Shown here: positions 53,593 through 61,643 of the stretch, one piece after another | Layout: the number at the start of each line of letters is the position of its first letter | Numbering within the stretch: position 1 is the stretch's first letter | NCBI GenBank assembly: GCA_963677915.2 | Contig: CAXXGE010000007.1 | Location: 124,001-188,000, forward strand | Origin: G963677915 sp963677915 | GTDB taxonomy: Bacteria > Bacillota > Clostridia > Lachnospirales > Vallitaleaceae | Direction of reading: 5' to 3' | Length of the DNA: 64,000 nt | Notes under the pieces: model-generated | Databases searched by the model: none | What the model saw: the letters and a program-made list of their open reading frames with translations, nothing else | What the model was told of the DNA's origin: nothing | Translations under genes and position numbers: made by a program

Positions 53593-54396
53593 CTATTTGA
53601 AATATATAGCAAAAAGAATGACGACCGCCAAATATGCCCCCACAGAGAAAAACACTGCCAGGTCGTGGCCTTCATACTTCAGTTGCTTCAATCTTGTCCG
53701 TCCTTCTCCGCCCTTATAGCACCTGGCTTCCATGGCAAGTGCAAGGTCATCAGCCCTTCTGAAGGCCGATATAAACAGCGGGACAAGCAATGGTATCATA
53801 TTCTTCGCCCTTTTGAAAATACTGCCGCTCTCAAAATCTGCGCCTCTGGCCATTTGGGCTTTCATTATCTTATCCGTTTCTTCAAGCAAAATCGGAATAA
53901 AGCGCAGTGCAATCGTCATCATCATGGCAATCTCATGGGCAGGTACACCAATCCTTTTCCATGGATTCAGCAAATACTCTATTCCGTCTGTCAGGGATAT
54001 CGGCGATGTCGTCAGCGTCATGATCGACGATCCGACGATAAGAAACACCAGGCGGATAGCCATTTGCGATGCCGTTTCAATGCCTTCATTGGTAATAGTG
54101 AACCGCCAGAACGTCACTATCGGCTCCCCAGGTGTCAGAAACAGATTCAGCAGCACAGTGAACAATATGATCATCATGACAGCTTTGAGCCCCTTCAGCA
54201 TGAACTTGATCGGAACATGGGACAGGCTTATGACCAGCGTCAGAAAGAGAAAAGACAGGCCGTATGCATACCAGCTTCTGCTGACAAACAAAGATATGAT
54301 GAAAGTGAATGTACCGATAATCTTTGTACGGGGATCAAGCCTGTGAAGCAATGAATCGACGGGATAGTATTGGCCGATTGTAATATCTCTAATCAT
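53593..54396 (-). CDS. ecfT: ECF transporter transmembrane subunit EcfT
   Basis: EcfT couples two EcfA ATPases to interchangeable vitamin-binding S components. The 267 residues have several membrane helices and the two coupling motifs with Ala-Arg-Gly-like signatures, 'AQMARGADFESGS' and 'AMEARCYKGGEGRT'. The ATG follows AAAGGTG; the gene overlaps ecfA2 by 8 bp. Confidence 0.95.
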   Translation of the reverse strand: MIRDITIGQYYPVDSLLHRLDPRTKIIGTFTFIISLFVSRSWYAYGLSFLFLTLVISLSHVPIKFMLKGLKAVMMIILFTVLLNLFLTPGEPIVTFWRFTITNEGIETASQMAIRLVFLIVGSSIMTLTTSPISLTDGIEYLLNPWKRIGVPAHEIAMMMTIALRFIPILLEETDKIMKAQMARGADFESGSIFKRAKNMIPLLVPLFISAFRRADDLALAMEARCYKGGEGRTRLKQLKYEGHDLAVFFSVGAYLAVVILFAIYFK

Positions 54397-55255
54397 GCTT
54401 TTTCACCTTTCCATCGATATATTGCGCAATGAACCTGACAGCTTCCTTAATAGTAATCATATCCTCAGGCGCATCTATTCCCTTCTCTCTTAGTGCTTTC
54501 GCAAGATAAGTTACCTGGGGAACTGCCAGCCCCATTTCCTCCAGCTCCCTGTGTTTCTTGAAAACGTCTTTGGGAACGCCGTCAAAGCGGATTTCACCTT
54601 TGTCCATCACGATGAGACGGTTTACATGGTTGGCAATATCTTCCATGCTGTGAGACACCAATACAACGGTCATATCGAGCTGGTCATGGAGCTTGTCCAC
54701 CTCATTCAGGATCTCATCCCTGCCGCGCGGGTCCAGACCTGCTGTTGGTTCATCAAGTATCAGGATATCCGGCTGCATGGCAAGGACACCCGCGATTGCA
54801 ACGCGCCTCTTCTGTCCGCCCGACAGTTCAAAAGGCGACGCATCATACAGGGTCTTGTCAATGTCAACGATAGTCAAGGCTTCTTCGACCCTTCTGCGGA
54901 TCTCATCCTCGCCTAGCCCCATATTGACTGGACCAAAGGCAACATCCTTGAATACCGTCATCTCAAAAAGCTGATGCTCGGGATACTGGAACACCAGTCC
55001 CACTTTTTGTCTTATTTCTTTAATCCGCACACCTCTGTCGGATATATCGACGCCGTTGACTTCGACACGTCCTGCAGTAGGCTTGAGCAATCCGTTGATA
55101 TGCTGGATCAATGTGGATTTACCGGAACCGGTATGCCCTATCAGGCCGACATATTCGCCTTTTTCAATGTTTAGGCTTACTTCATTCAGTGCCTTCTTTT
55201 CAAAAGGTGTGCCCACACTGTATATATGATTAAGCCTATCTATCTTTATGGACAT
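54389..55255 (-). CDS. ecfA2: ECF transporter ATPase EcfA2
   Basis: The 288-residue ABC ATPase has Walker A 'GHTGSGKSTLIQ', the signature 'LSGGQKRRVAIAGVLA', Walker B 'ILILDEPTAGLD' and the H-loop 'VLVSHSMED'. It forms a heterodimer with EcfA1 to power group II ECF uptake of vitamins. It overlaps ecfA1 by 10 bp and ecfT by 8 bp, which indicates tightly coupled translation. Confidence 0.96.
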   Translation of the reverse strand: MSIKIDRLNHIYSVGTPFEKKALNEVSLNIEKGEYVGLIGHTGSGKSTLIQHINGLLKPTAGRVEVNGVDISDRGVRIKEIRQKVGLVFQYPEHQLFEMTVFKDVAFGPVNMGLGEDEIRRRVEEALTIVDIDKTLYDASPFELSGGQKRRVAIAGVLAMQPDILILDEPTAGLDPRGRDEILNEVDKLHDQLDMTVVLVSHSMEDIANHVNRLIVMDKGEIRFDGVPKDVFKKHRELEEMGLAVPQVTYLAKALREKGIDAPEDMITIKEAVRFIAQYIDGKVKKHD

Positions 55256-56091
55256 AATGCACGCACCATCTCTTCTATAGTCAACACACTTGCATCGATG
55301 TCGTAACCCGCTTCACGAAGCTCATAGGCAATCTCAGTCACCTGAGGCACATCGAGGCCTATCTCCTTCATCTCTTTTACTTTGGAGAAAATATCTCTGG
55401 GTGTTCCCTGCAAGTAGATGTGGCCTTCATTCATGACAAAGACTTTATCCGCCTGAACAGCTTCATCCATATAGTGTGTAATCAGTATGATTGTGATACC
55501 CTCTTCTTTGTTCAGTCTCTTGACTGTCTCCATCACTTCGATTCTGCCGGATGGATCCAGCATCGCTGTAGGCTCGTCCAGGATAATACAATCCGGATGC
55601 ATGGCAAGGACACCGGCAATAGCGATTCTCTGCTTTTGCCCGCCTGACAGCTTATATGGTGAATGACCGGCGTAACTGGTCATCTCAACGGTTTCCAAAG
55701 AATTGTCGACCCGTTTTCTTATCTCATCGGGTGCTACACCCAGATTTTCAGGTCCAAAGGCGACATCCTCTTCGACAATGGTAGCTACAATCTGATTGTC
55801 TGGATTCTGGAAAACCATGCCGGCCGTCTGTCTGACCTGCCACAGGTTCTCTTCTTCAGACGTTGCGAGGCCTTTGATGTACATTGTACCGTTAGTAGGC
55901 AACAGCAAGGCATTCATGTGCTTTGCCAGCGTCGACTTGCCTGAACCGTTATGTCCCAGTATGGCAATGAAGTCGCCGCTTTCGACATTGAGGTCCACAT
56001 TGTCTACCGCCAAATGGCTGTATTCCAGTTCACCCTTTTCATCAAAAGCCCTGTATTCAAATGAAAGTCCTTCTGTTTTCACCATTTGCAT
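55246..56091 (-). CDS. ecfA1: ECF transporter ATPase EcfA1
   Basis: The 281-residue ABC ATPase has Walker A 'GHNGSGKSTLAK', the signature 'LSGGQKQRIAIAGVLA', Walker B 'CIILDEPTAMLD' and the H-loop 'ILITHYMDE'. It partners EcfA2. ATG 56091 has GAGGAGG 9 bases upstream. It is separated from rplQ by 73 bp holding a 10-bp hairpin. Confidence 0.96.
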   Translation of the reverse strand: MQMVKTEGLSFEYRAFDEKGELEYSHLAVDNVDLNVESGDFIAILGHNGSGKSTLAKHMNALLLPTNGTMYIKGLATSEEENLWQVRQTAGMVFQNPDNQIVATIVEEDVAFGPENLGVAPDEIRKRVDNSLETVEMTSYAGHSPYKLSGGQKQRIAIAGVLAMHPDCIILDEPTAMLDPSGRIEVMETVKRLNKEEGITIILITHYMDEAVQADKVFVMNEGHIYLQGTPRDIFSKVKEMKEIGLDVPQVTEIAYELREAGYDIDASVLTIEEMVRALCP

Positions 56092-56122
56092 CGCTGCCTG
56101 CCTCCTCGTTCAAATGCACAAT

Positions 56123-56148
56123 AGGGATTAGGCTTGCACCTAATCCCT
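56123..56148 (-). terminator. Hairpin between rplQ and ecfA1
   Basis: AGGGATTAGG / CCTAATCCCT is a perfect 10-bp stem with a 6-base loop, and no T run follows on the minus strand. It could reduce read-through or mark an RNA processing site between the ribosomal and transporter genes. Confidence 0.45.
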
Positions 56149-56164
56149 TGATTGCATCTAAATA

Positions 56165-56701
56165 TTATACAAGTTCGATGATGACTTCTTCAGCACCATC
56201 GCCTTTTCTCGCACCCAGTTTCACGATACGAGTGTAACCGCCATTGCGGTCTGCGTATTTTGCAGCGATATCTGTGAACAGCATATCAACCAAATCAACT
56301 TGCTTTGTATTGGCCTTTTTCCCTGCAGCATCTGCAGGTACTTCTGTTACAGGATATAGAACGCTGAGCATTTTACGTCTTGCATTCAATCTTGAAGGGT
56401 TGTCCTTCTTGATTGTTTTTTCTATTTCTTCGTACTCTGTTACCTTCTTGCCATCAACAACAGTTTTGACACGTTTGCCGTCAGCTGTTTTCTTAGGCAC
56501 TTTTTGTGTAACAGTCACTTCTGTATAGTTGTCTTTCTCTTTGATTGCCAGAGTAATCAACTTTTCAGCAATCTTGCGAACTTCTTTGGCTTTCGTTTCC
56601 GTTGTTTTGATCTTGCCATGAAAAATCAGGTTGGTTACTTGATTTCTCAACAACGCTTTTCTTTGCGAAGAAGTTCTTCCAAGTTTTCTATAGCCGGACA
56701 T
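56165..56701 (-). CDS. rplQ: Ribosomal protein L17 with internal extension
   Basis: The 178-residue L17 is longer than the usual 115-130. The conserved ends are clear ('SGYRKLGRTSSQRKALLRNQ' and 'AAKYADRNGGYTRIVKLG'). Extra Lys/Thr/Val-rich sequence of about 45 residues (about 58-102) lies between them, and a second small expansion falls near 117-135. Such extended L17 proteins occur in several Clostridia. Reading frame and start ('MSGYRK') are normal; it follows rpoA by 36 bp. Confidence 0.93.
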   Translation of the reverse strand: MSGYRKLGRTSSQRKALLRNQVTNLIFHGKIKTTETKAKEVRKIAEKLITLAIKEKDNYTEVTVTQKVPKKTADGKRVKTVVDGKKVTEYEEIEKTIKKDNPSRLNARRKMLSVLYPVTEVPADAAGKKANTKQVDLVDMLFTDIAAKYADRNGGYTRIVKLGARKGDGAEEVIIELV

Positions 56702-56737
56702 TCCGCTAAGCCTCCTTCATTAATATTCCAGAACGTT

Positions 56738-57697
56738 TTATTCGTCTTCCTGTCTGAGCTGCAATCCAAGTTCTACCAACTTGGCAAGCACCTCTTCCAG
56801 TGACTTGCGTCCAAGATTACGTACTTTCATCATATCGTCTGGGGTTCTGTTTGTAAGCTCTTCAACAGTGTTGATTCCAGCCCGTTTCAAGCAGTTATAG
56901 GAACGCACCGACAGTTCAAGTTCATCAATGCTCATTTCAAGCACCTTCTCCTTCTCGTCGTCTTCCTTCTCGACCATGACTTCTGCATGCTTCGCATGTT
57001 CAGACAGGTCGATAAACAGATTCAAATGTTCGCTGAGCACTTTTGCAGCAAGGCTGACCGCCTCGTCAGGTGAAAGTGTCCCATTCGTCCAGACTTCCAG
57101 TGTCAGTTTGTCGTAGTCGGTAATTTGTCCGACACGCGTATTTTCCACTTTCAGGTTCACACGCTCTACCGGTGTATAAATGGAGTCTACAGGGATGCTG
57201 CCAATTGGTTGGTCGTCCGACTTGTTCTTGTCGGCTCCGACATAACCTCTGCCTTTAGTGATTGTGAGTTCCATGAACAGCTTGCTGTCAGGGCCACCAC
57301 TAAGAGTTGCAATAGGCTGGTTAAGGTTGACCACCTCAATATCAGGATCCACTTGAATATCCGCCGCGGTGACAACACCTTCACCTTCGAACTCAATGTA
57401 TGCCACCTTCGGCTCATTGCTGTCGCTGTTGTTTCTGATAGCCAGCTTCTTGATATTCAAGATAATCTCTGTAACATCTTCTTTTACACCAGGAATGGTA
57501 CTAAACTCGTGTAAGACACCTTCGATTTTAACACTGCTTACTGAAGCCCCAGGAAGCGATGACAGCATGATACGTCTCAGGGAATTTCCCAAAGTCGTAC
57601 CATAGCCACGCTCGAGAGGTTCAATAACGAATGAACCGTATTTATTGTCTTCTGATATTTCAATAATATCAATTTTCGGTTTTTCAAAATCAAACAC
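56738..57697 (-). CDS. rpoA: RNA polymerase alpha subunit
   Basis: The 319-residue alpha subunit has the N-terminal assembly domain ('ERGYGTTLGNSLRRIMLSSL', 'VEGEG'-like 'FEGEGVVTAADIQVDPDIEV') and the C-terminal DNA- and activator-binding domain ('LELSVRSYNCLKRAGINTVE'). The start is GTG with AAGGAGG about 11 bases upstream. It lies in the alpha operon between rpsD and rplQ. Confidence 0.97.
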   Translation of the reverse strand: MFDFEKPKIDIIEISEDNKYGSFVIEPLERGYGTTLGNSLRRIMLSSLPGASVSSVKIEGVLHEFSTIPGVKEDVTEIILNIKKLAIRNNSDSNEPKVAYIEFEGEGVVTAADIQVDPDIEVVNLNQPIATLSGGPDSKLFMELTITKGRGYVGADKNKSDDQPIGSIPVDSIYTPVERVNLKVENTRVGQITDYDKLTLEVWTNGTLSPDEAVSLAAKVLSEHLNLFIDLSEHAKHAEVMVEKEDDEKEKVLEMSIDELELSVRSYNCLKRAGINTVEELTNRTPDDMMKVRNLGRKSLEEVLAKLVELGLQLRQEDE

Positions 57698-57766
57698 TGA
57701 TCCAATACCCTCCTTAAAAATTCATTGGTACATCTCAGTTGACCTGCTATCGTTGCTCTATCTATC

Positions 57767-58393
57767 TTATTTTGAGTAAAGCTCGACGATGAGTGTTTCT
57801 TCAACAGGAATATCGATTTGCTCCCTTGTTGGTACAGAAACAACATTTGCAGTAAGATTCTCAAGATCTGCTGAAAGCCACTCAGGAACGATTTTAGCTC
57901 CAGTGGATTCTACGATATCCTTGAATCTTTGGATGCCCTGTGATTTTTCTTTCAGGGTAATGACATCGCCCACAGAAACCTGATAGGACGGAATGTTTAC
58001 TCTCTTACCGTTTACAAGAACATGGTTGTGACGTACAATCTGTCTTGCTTCCGTTCTTGAACGGCCAAGTCCTGCACGGTAAACAACATTGTCGAGGCGC
58101 ATTTCCAGAAGGATAAGCAGGTTTTCACCTGTAATGCCTTTTTTATGAGCCGCAATGTCGAAATAGTTCTCGAATTGAGTTTCAAGAACGCCATAGATTC
58201 TCTTCGCCTTTTGCTTCGTACGCAGCTGCAGTCCGTACTCGGAAAGCTTGCTGCGGCCTTTGCCATGTTGTCCAGGCGCAAACGGACGACGTTCCATTGC
58301 GCATTTGCCAGTATAACATCTGTCACCTTTCAAGAACAGCTTCTCGCCTTCTCTTCGGCACAGTCTGCATACCGCTCCTCTATATCTTGCCAT
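57767..58393 (-). CDS. rpsD: Ribosomal protein S4
   Basis: The 208-residue S4 is a 30S assembly initiator and RNA-binding protein. N-terminal 'CRLCRREGEKLFLKGDRCYT' retains Cys residues able to bind zinc; the S4 domain is at 'LDNVVYRAGLGRSRTEARQI'. The ATG follows GGAGGTG. Here rpsD is inside the alpha operon, whereas in Bacillus it stands alone. Confidence 0.97.
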   Translation of the reverse strand: MARYRGAVCRLCRREGEKLFLKGDRCYTGKCAMERRPFAPGQHGKGRSKLSEYGLQLRTKQKAKRIYGVLETQFENYFDIAAHKKGITGENLLILLEMRLDNVVYRAGLGRSRTEARQIVRHNHVLVNGKRVNIPSYQVSVGDVITLKEKSQGIQRFKDIVESTGAKIVPEWLSADLENLTANVVSVPTREQIDIPVEETLIVELYSK

Positions 58394-58408
58394 CTGTTTA
58401 CACCTCCA

Positions 58409-58807
58409 TTATACTCTTCTACGCTTCGGCGGGCGGCACCCATTGTGCGGAACCGGCGTTACGTCTTTAATGCTAGTTACATCCAAACCTGCAGCTTGAA
58501 GAGCTCTAATGGCTGCCTCTCTACCGGATCCTGGTCCTTTAACCATAACTTCAACAGTCTTGAGTCCATGGATCATAGCTGCTTTAGCAGCTGTGTCTGC
58601 GGCCATTTGAGCAGCGAAAGGAGTGTTCTTTCTTGAACCTCTGAAGCCCAGTCCACCGGCGCTTGCCCATGACAACGCATTGCCTTGAGCGTCAGTCAAT
58701 GTAACGATTGTATTGTTGAATGTTGATTGAATATGCGCTTGTCCGCGCTCAACATGCTTCTTTACACGTTTTTTCGTGCCTCTTTTAACGGCTACTTTCT
58801 TTGCCAT
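58409..58807 (-). CDS. rpsK: Ribosomal protein S11
   Basis: The 132-residue S11 has 'GQAHIQSTFNNTIVTLTDAQ', 'GLGFRGSRKNTPFAAQMAAD' and the C-terminal 'DVTPVPHNGCRPPKRRRV'. ATG 58807 has AAGGAGG upstream; an in-frame TTG two codons earlier is not needed. It is 17 bp after rpsM. Confidence 0.97.
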   Translation of the reverse strand: MAKKVAVKRGTKKRVKKHVERGQAHIQSTFNNTIVTLTDAQGNALSWASAGGLGFRGSRKNTPFAAQMAADTAAKAAMIHGLKTVEVMVKGPGSGREAAIRALQAAGLDVTSIKDVTPVPHNGCRPPKRRRV

Positions 58808-58824
58808 TCTCAAACCTCCTTATA

Positions 58825-59193
58825 TTATTTCTTCTTGTTCGCTACAGTCTTACGAGGACCTTTGCGTGTTCTGGCATTCGTCTTGGTCTTCTGTCCTCTG
58901 ACAGGAAGCCCTCTTCTGTGACGAATTCCACGGTAACAGCCGATTTCCATCAGCCTTTTGATATTCAAAGCAATCTCTCTTCTGAGATCACCTTCTACTC
59001 TTTGTGTTCTGTCGATGACTTCACGGATTTGTCCGACTTCATCATCTGTAAGATCCCTGACTCTTGTGTCCGGGTTGATTCCGGCTTCAGCCAGGATGCG
59101 TTGGGAACTAGCTTTTCCAATACCATAAATGTATGTTAAACCAATCTCAACGCGCTTTTCTCTAGGTAAGTCAACACCAGCAATACGTGCCAT
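58825..59193 (-). CDS. rpsM: Ribosomal protein S13
   Basis: The 122-residue S13 starts 'MARIAGVDLPREKRVEIGLT' and has 'IYGIGKASSQRILAEAGI' and the basic tail 'RGLPVRGQKTKTNARTRKGP'. ATG 59193 has GGAGGTG about 12 bases upstream. A longer frame to 59238 is upstream leader. It is the first gene after a 283-bp gap holding its own promoter. Confidence 0.97.
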   Translation of the reverse strand: MARIAGVDLPREKRVEIGLTYIYGIGKASSQRILAEAGINPDTRVRDLTDDEVGQIREVIDRTQRVEGDLRREIALNIKRLMEIGCYRGIRHRRGLPVRGQKTKTNARTRKGPRKTVANKKK

Positions 59194-59476
59194 GCTACTT
59201 TCGCACCTCCAATAATTGATTTGGTTAGGTTCATCCAAAAAGGGCGGTGAAATGATAACCTCTTTGTTTGTTCCTCGTTCTCGTCAATTTTCAAAGCTTT
59301 ATCATATGCAACTCTACTGTAAATAAAACCTTGAAAACGCTAAATTACACAAGTTAATATTATATAATAGTTCATGCAACAAATCAAGCGCTTTTTCACT
59401 CATTCCCATACAAGTTGTACACGGCCTGCATGGTAGGCTACTTCTTAAGCGCCTTTATAATGGTTCAATAGGAAAA
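59194..59476 (-). promoter_or_regulatory. rpsM leader and promoter region
   Basis: This 283-bp gap between rpmJ and rpsM holds no gene. TTGATT (59387-59382), 17-bp spacer, TATAAT (59364-59359) is a strong sigma-A promoter. The leader of about 160 nt contains CTTTGAAAATTGA, a string like those in Firmicutes rRNA leaders and spacers, and A/G-rich sequence. A ribosomal-protein autoregulatory structure is possible, but I recognise no known one. Confidence 0.6.
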
Positions 59477-59590
59477 TCAGCCTTGTTTTTGCTTGTGCTT
59501 AGGGTTTTCGCAAATAACGCGGATTCTGCCCTTCCTTTTGATAACCTTGCACTTTTCACAGATGGGTTTAACAGATGCTCTAACCTTCAT
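59477..59590 (-). CDS. rpmJ: Ribosomal protein L36
   Basis: The 37-residue protein starts 'MKVRASVKPICEKCKVIKRK' and ends 'NPKHKQKQG'. It has the zinc-binding Cys-Cys-Cys-His set (CEKC, then C, then H), the C+ form of L36. It lies between infA and rpsM, its usual place. It is short but certain. Confidence 0.97.
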   Translation of the reverse strand: MKVRASVKPICEKCKVIKRKGRIRVICENPKHKQKQG

Positions 59591-59623
59591 GCTGTTTACT
59601 CCTTTCTCGACACTAACGTGCTT

Positions 59624-59842
59624 CTACTTGTCCCGCCAAATGATACGGCCTTTGGTCAGGTCATATGGGGACATTTCGATTGTTACTTTGTCACCGGGAA
59701 GGATGCGGATGTAATGCATTCTCAATTTCCCGCTTATGTGAGCCAGTATTTTGTGCCCGTTCTCAAGTTCCACCTGGAACATGGCATTGGGCAACTTTTC
59801 AACTACTCTGCCTTCAACTTCTATTACGTCTCTTTTGGACAT
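59624..59842 (-). CDS. infA: Translation initiation factor IF-1
   Basis: The 72-residue S1-type OB-fold protein ('MSKRDVIEVEGRVVEKLPNA', 'GHKILAHISGKLRMHYIRIL') binds the 30S A site during initiation. ATG 59842 has AAGGAGG upstream; the longer frame to 59875 is not used. Confidence 0.97.
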   Translation of the reverse strand: MSKRDVIEVEGRVVEKLPNAMFQVELENGHKILAHISGKLRMHYIRILPGDKVTIEMSPYDLTKGRIIWRDK

Positions 59843-59875
59843 GTTTTCCTCCTTGTTAGGTATACGGTCCAGCAA

Positions 59876-60154
59876 TTACATTTGATTTTCATTTTCCTTG
59901 TATAGCTTCAGATACATCCGAATTTCAGCATTGATGACGATGTCGCCGTTCAATAGCTTCCTGCCAATTTCATCTGAATGAGCCGGTGTCCCGCGAAGGT
60001 GCTTGGTCTTCTTCTTCTTGGGTTTTTCGACTCTTCGGTTATTGCCGTCTGCCAGATAGCAGTATGTCTCGTCCGTATGGAGAACGATGAAACATTGTCC
60101 TTCATCCCTTCCTGCGGTCGAAACGACGACTTGGCCTTCTTCAATCTTATGCAT
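59876..60154 (-). CDS. KOW-domain RNA-binding protein (L14e-like)
   Basis: The 92-residue protein has an N-terminal KOW fold ('EEGQVVVSTAGRDEGQCFIV', 'YLADGNNRRVEKPKKKKTKH') resembling eukaryal/archaeal L14e. Such genes occur between map and infA in many Clostridia and Bacilli; the role is presumed ribosomal or RNA-binding. ATG 60154 has GAGGTGG upstream and overlaps the map stop by 8 bp. Confidence 0.88.
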   Translation of the reverse strand: MHKIEEGQVVVSTAGRDEGQCFIVLHTDETYCYLADGNNRRVEKPKKKKTKHLRGTPAHSDEIGRKLLNGDIVINAEIRMYLKLYKENENQM

Positions 60155-60917
60155 CCGCCACCTCGTCACCTGCCGTCAACAACTCGTATCCGTTCTCTGT
60201 AATAAGAACCGTATGCTCGTAGTGTGCCGACAACGATCCGTCAAGTGTAACGATTGTCCAGTCATCATCCAGGACCCTGATGTCATAGCGCCCGATGTTG
60301 ACCATCGGTTCGATTGCAAGTGTCATACCCGGTTGAAGTTTTGGTCCCCGTCCAGCCGGTTTGTAGTTCGGTATCTGGGGTTCTTCATGTAATTGTTTTC
60401 CTATGCCATGTCCGACCAAGTCTCTGACAACTGAATAGCCATTGTCTTCAACAAAGTGTTGTATAGCTTCTGATATTTCATGCAAATGGTTTCCAGGCTT
60501 GGCTTTCTTCAAACCTTCAAAGAGACTTTCCTTTGTCACTTGGACAAGCTTGGCAGCCTCCTCGGATACATCGCCGACAGTATATGTCCTTGCTGCATCA
60601 CCATGGTAACCTTTGTAATATGCTCCGATGTCAAGGCTGACAACATCGCCGTTTTCAATGGTGCGATAGCCGTTTGGAATTCCATGAACGACTTCATCAT
60701 TGATAGAAACACAAATGGAAGCCGGATATCCGCTGTATCCCAGGAAAGAAGGCATGGCGCCCTGGCTTTTGATAAAATCTTCAGCCAGTTTGTCAAGTTC
60801 TTTGGTGGTCACGCCGGGCCTTATGGCTTTTCGAAGCAATTCGTGTGTATCAGACACGATTTTGCCTGCCTCCCGCATGATTTTGATTTCCTCTTCCGTT
60901 TTAATCGTAAATGCCAT
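60147..60917 (-). CDS. map: Methionine aminopeptidase type I
   Basis: It removes the initiator Met from new proteins. The 256 residues carry the five metal ligands: Asp in 'SLDIGAYYKGYHGDAART' (two), His in 'VGHGIGKQLHEEP', and Glu in 'AIEPMVNIG' and 'YEHTVLITENG'. It lacks the N-terminal zinc-binding extension seen in some forms. It begins 3 bp after adk, with a GGAG site inside the adk end. Confidence 0.96.
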   Translation of the reverse strand: MAFTIKTEEEIKIMREAGKIVSDTHELLRKAIRPGVTTKELDKLAEDFIKSQGAMPSFLGYSGYPASICVSINDEVVHGIPNGYRTIENGDVVSLDIGAYYKGYHGDAARTYTVGDVSEEAAKLVQVTKESLFEGLKKAKPGNHLHEISEAIQHFVEDNGYSVVRDLVGHGIGKQLHEEPQIPNYKPAGRGPKLQPGMTLAIEPMVNIGRYDIRVLDDDWTIVTLDGSLSAHYEHTVLITENGYELLTAGDEVADA

Positions 60918-60920
60918 TGT

Positions 60921-61565
60921 TTACGCTCCGAGCACTTTGACAATTTCTTCAGTGATCAATGGAATATCGATTGTCCCATCGATTGTCACGAGAACACCTT
61001 TATTAGCATAAAAGTCAATCAACGGTTTCGTCTGCTCGTGATAGACATTGAGTCTTTTCAGAACAGTATCAGGTTGGTCGTCATCTCTTAAGATAAGCTC
61101 TCCGCCACATTTGTCGCATACACCTTCCACTTTGGGAGGCAGATTCTTAATATGGTAGGTTGCTCCACATCCAACACATGCACGTCTGCCGGACAAGCGT
61201 CGAATGATGTTCTCATCAGGTACGTCCACATCGATTGCCTTGTCGATTGCAGATCCCAATTCTTCCAAGGCTTTGTCAAGACTTTCCGCTTGGGGAATCG
61301 TTCTTGGAAAACCATCCAGGATAAAACCCTTTACGCAATCGCTATTTTGAATCCTGTCTGCGACAAGATCGACAACAAGCTCATCAGGTACAAGCAAGCC
61401 CTTGTCCATATACTCTTTGGCTTTCATTCCCAGTTCTGTCTTGTTCTTGATGTTTGCACGGAATATATCACCTGTGGAAATATGGGGAATACTGTATTTA
61501 TCGGATAGAATTTTCGCCTGGGTACCTTTACCGGCACCTGGGGCGCCCAACATAATAAGTTTCAT
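60921..61565 (-). CDS. adk: Adenylate kinase, zinc-lid type
   Basis: The 214-residue enzyme converts ATP and AMP to two ADP. P-loop 'GAPGAGKGTQAK', 'DGFPRTIPQAE' and a long LID with four cysteines ('CVGCGATYH', 'CDKCGGEL') predict a structural zinc, common in Gram-positive adenylate kinases. ATG 61565 has GGAGG upstream. It follows secY by 78 bp in the spc operon. Confidence 0.96.
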   Translation of the reverse strand: MKLIMLGAPGAGKGTQAKILSDKYSIPHISTGDIFRANIKNKTELGMKAKEYMDKGLLVPDELVVDLVADRIQNSDCVKGFILDGFPRTIPQAESLDKALEELGSAIDKAIDVDVPDENIIRRLSGRRACVGCGATYHIKNLPPKVEGVCDKCGGELILRDDDQPDTVLKRLNVYHEQTKPLIDFYANKGVLVTIDGTIDIPLITEEIVKVLGA

Positions 61566-61643
61566 GAATACCTCCAGTCGAGTCAACTTATGTCATTCTT
61601 GCAGTATTCCGGAACCGGAAGCCCGGAACCGGAACGGGCTGTA

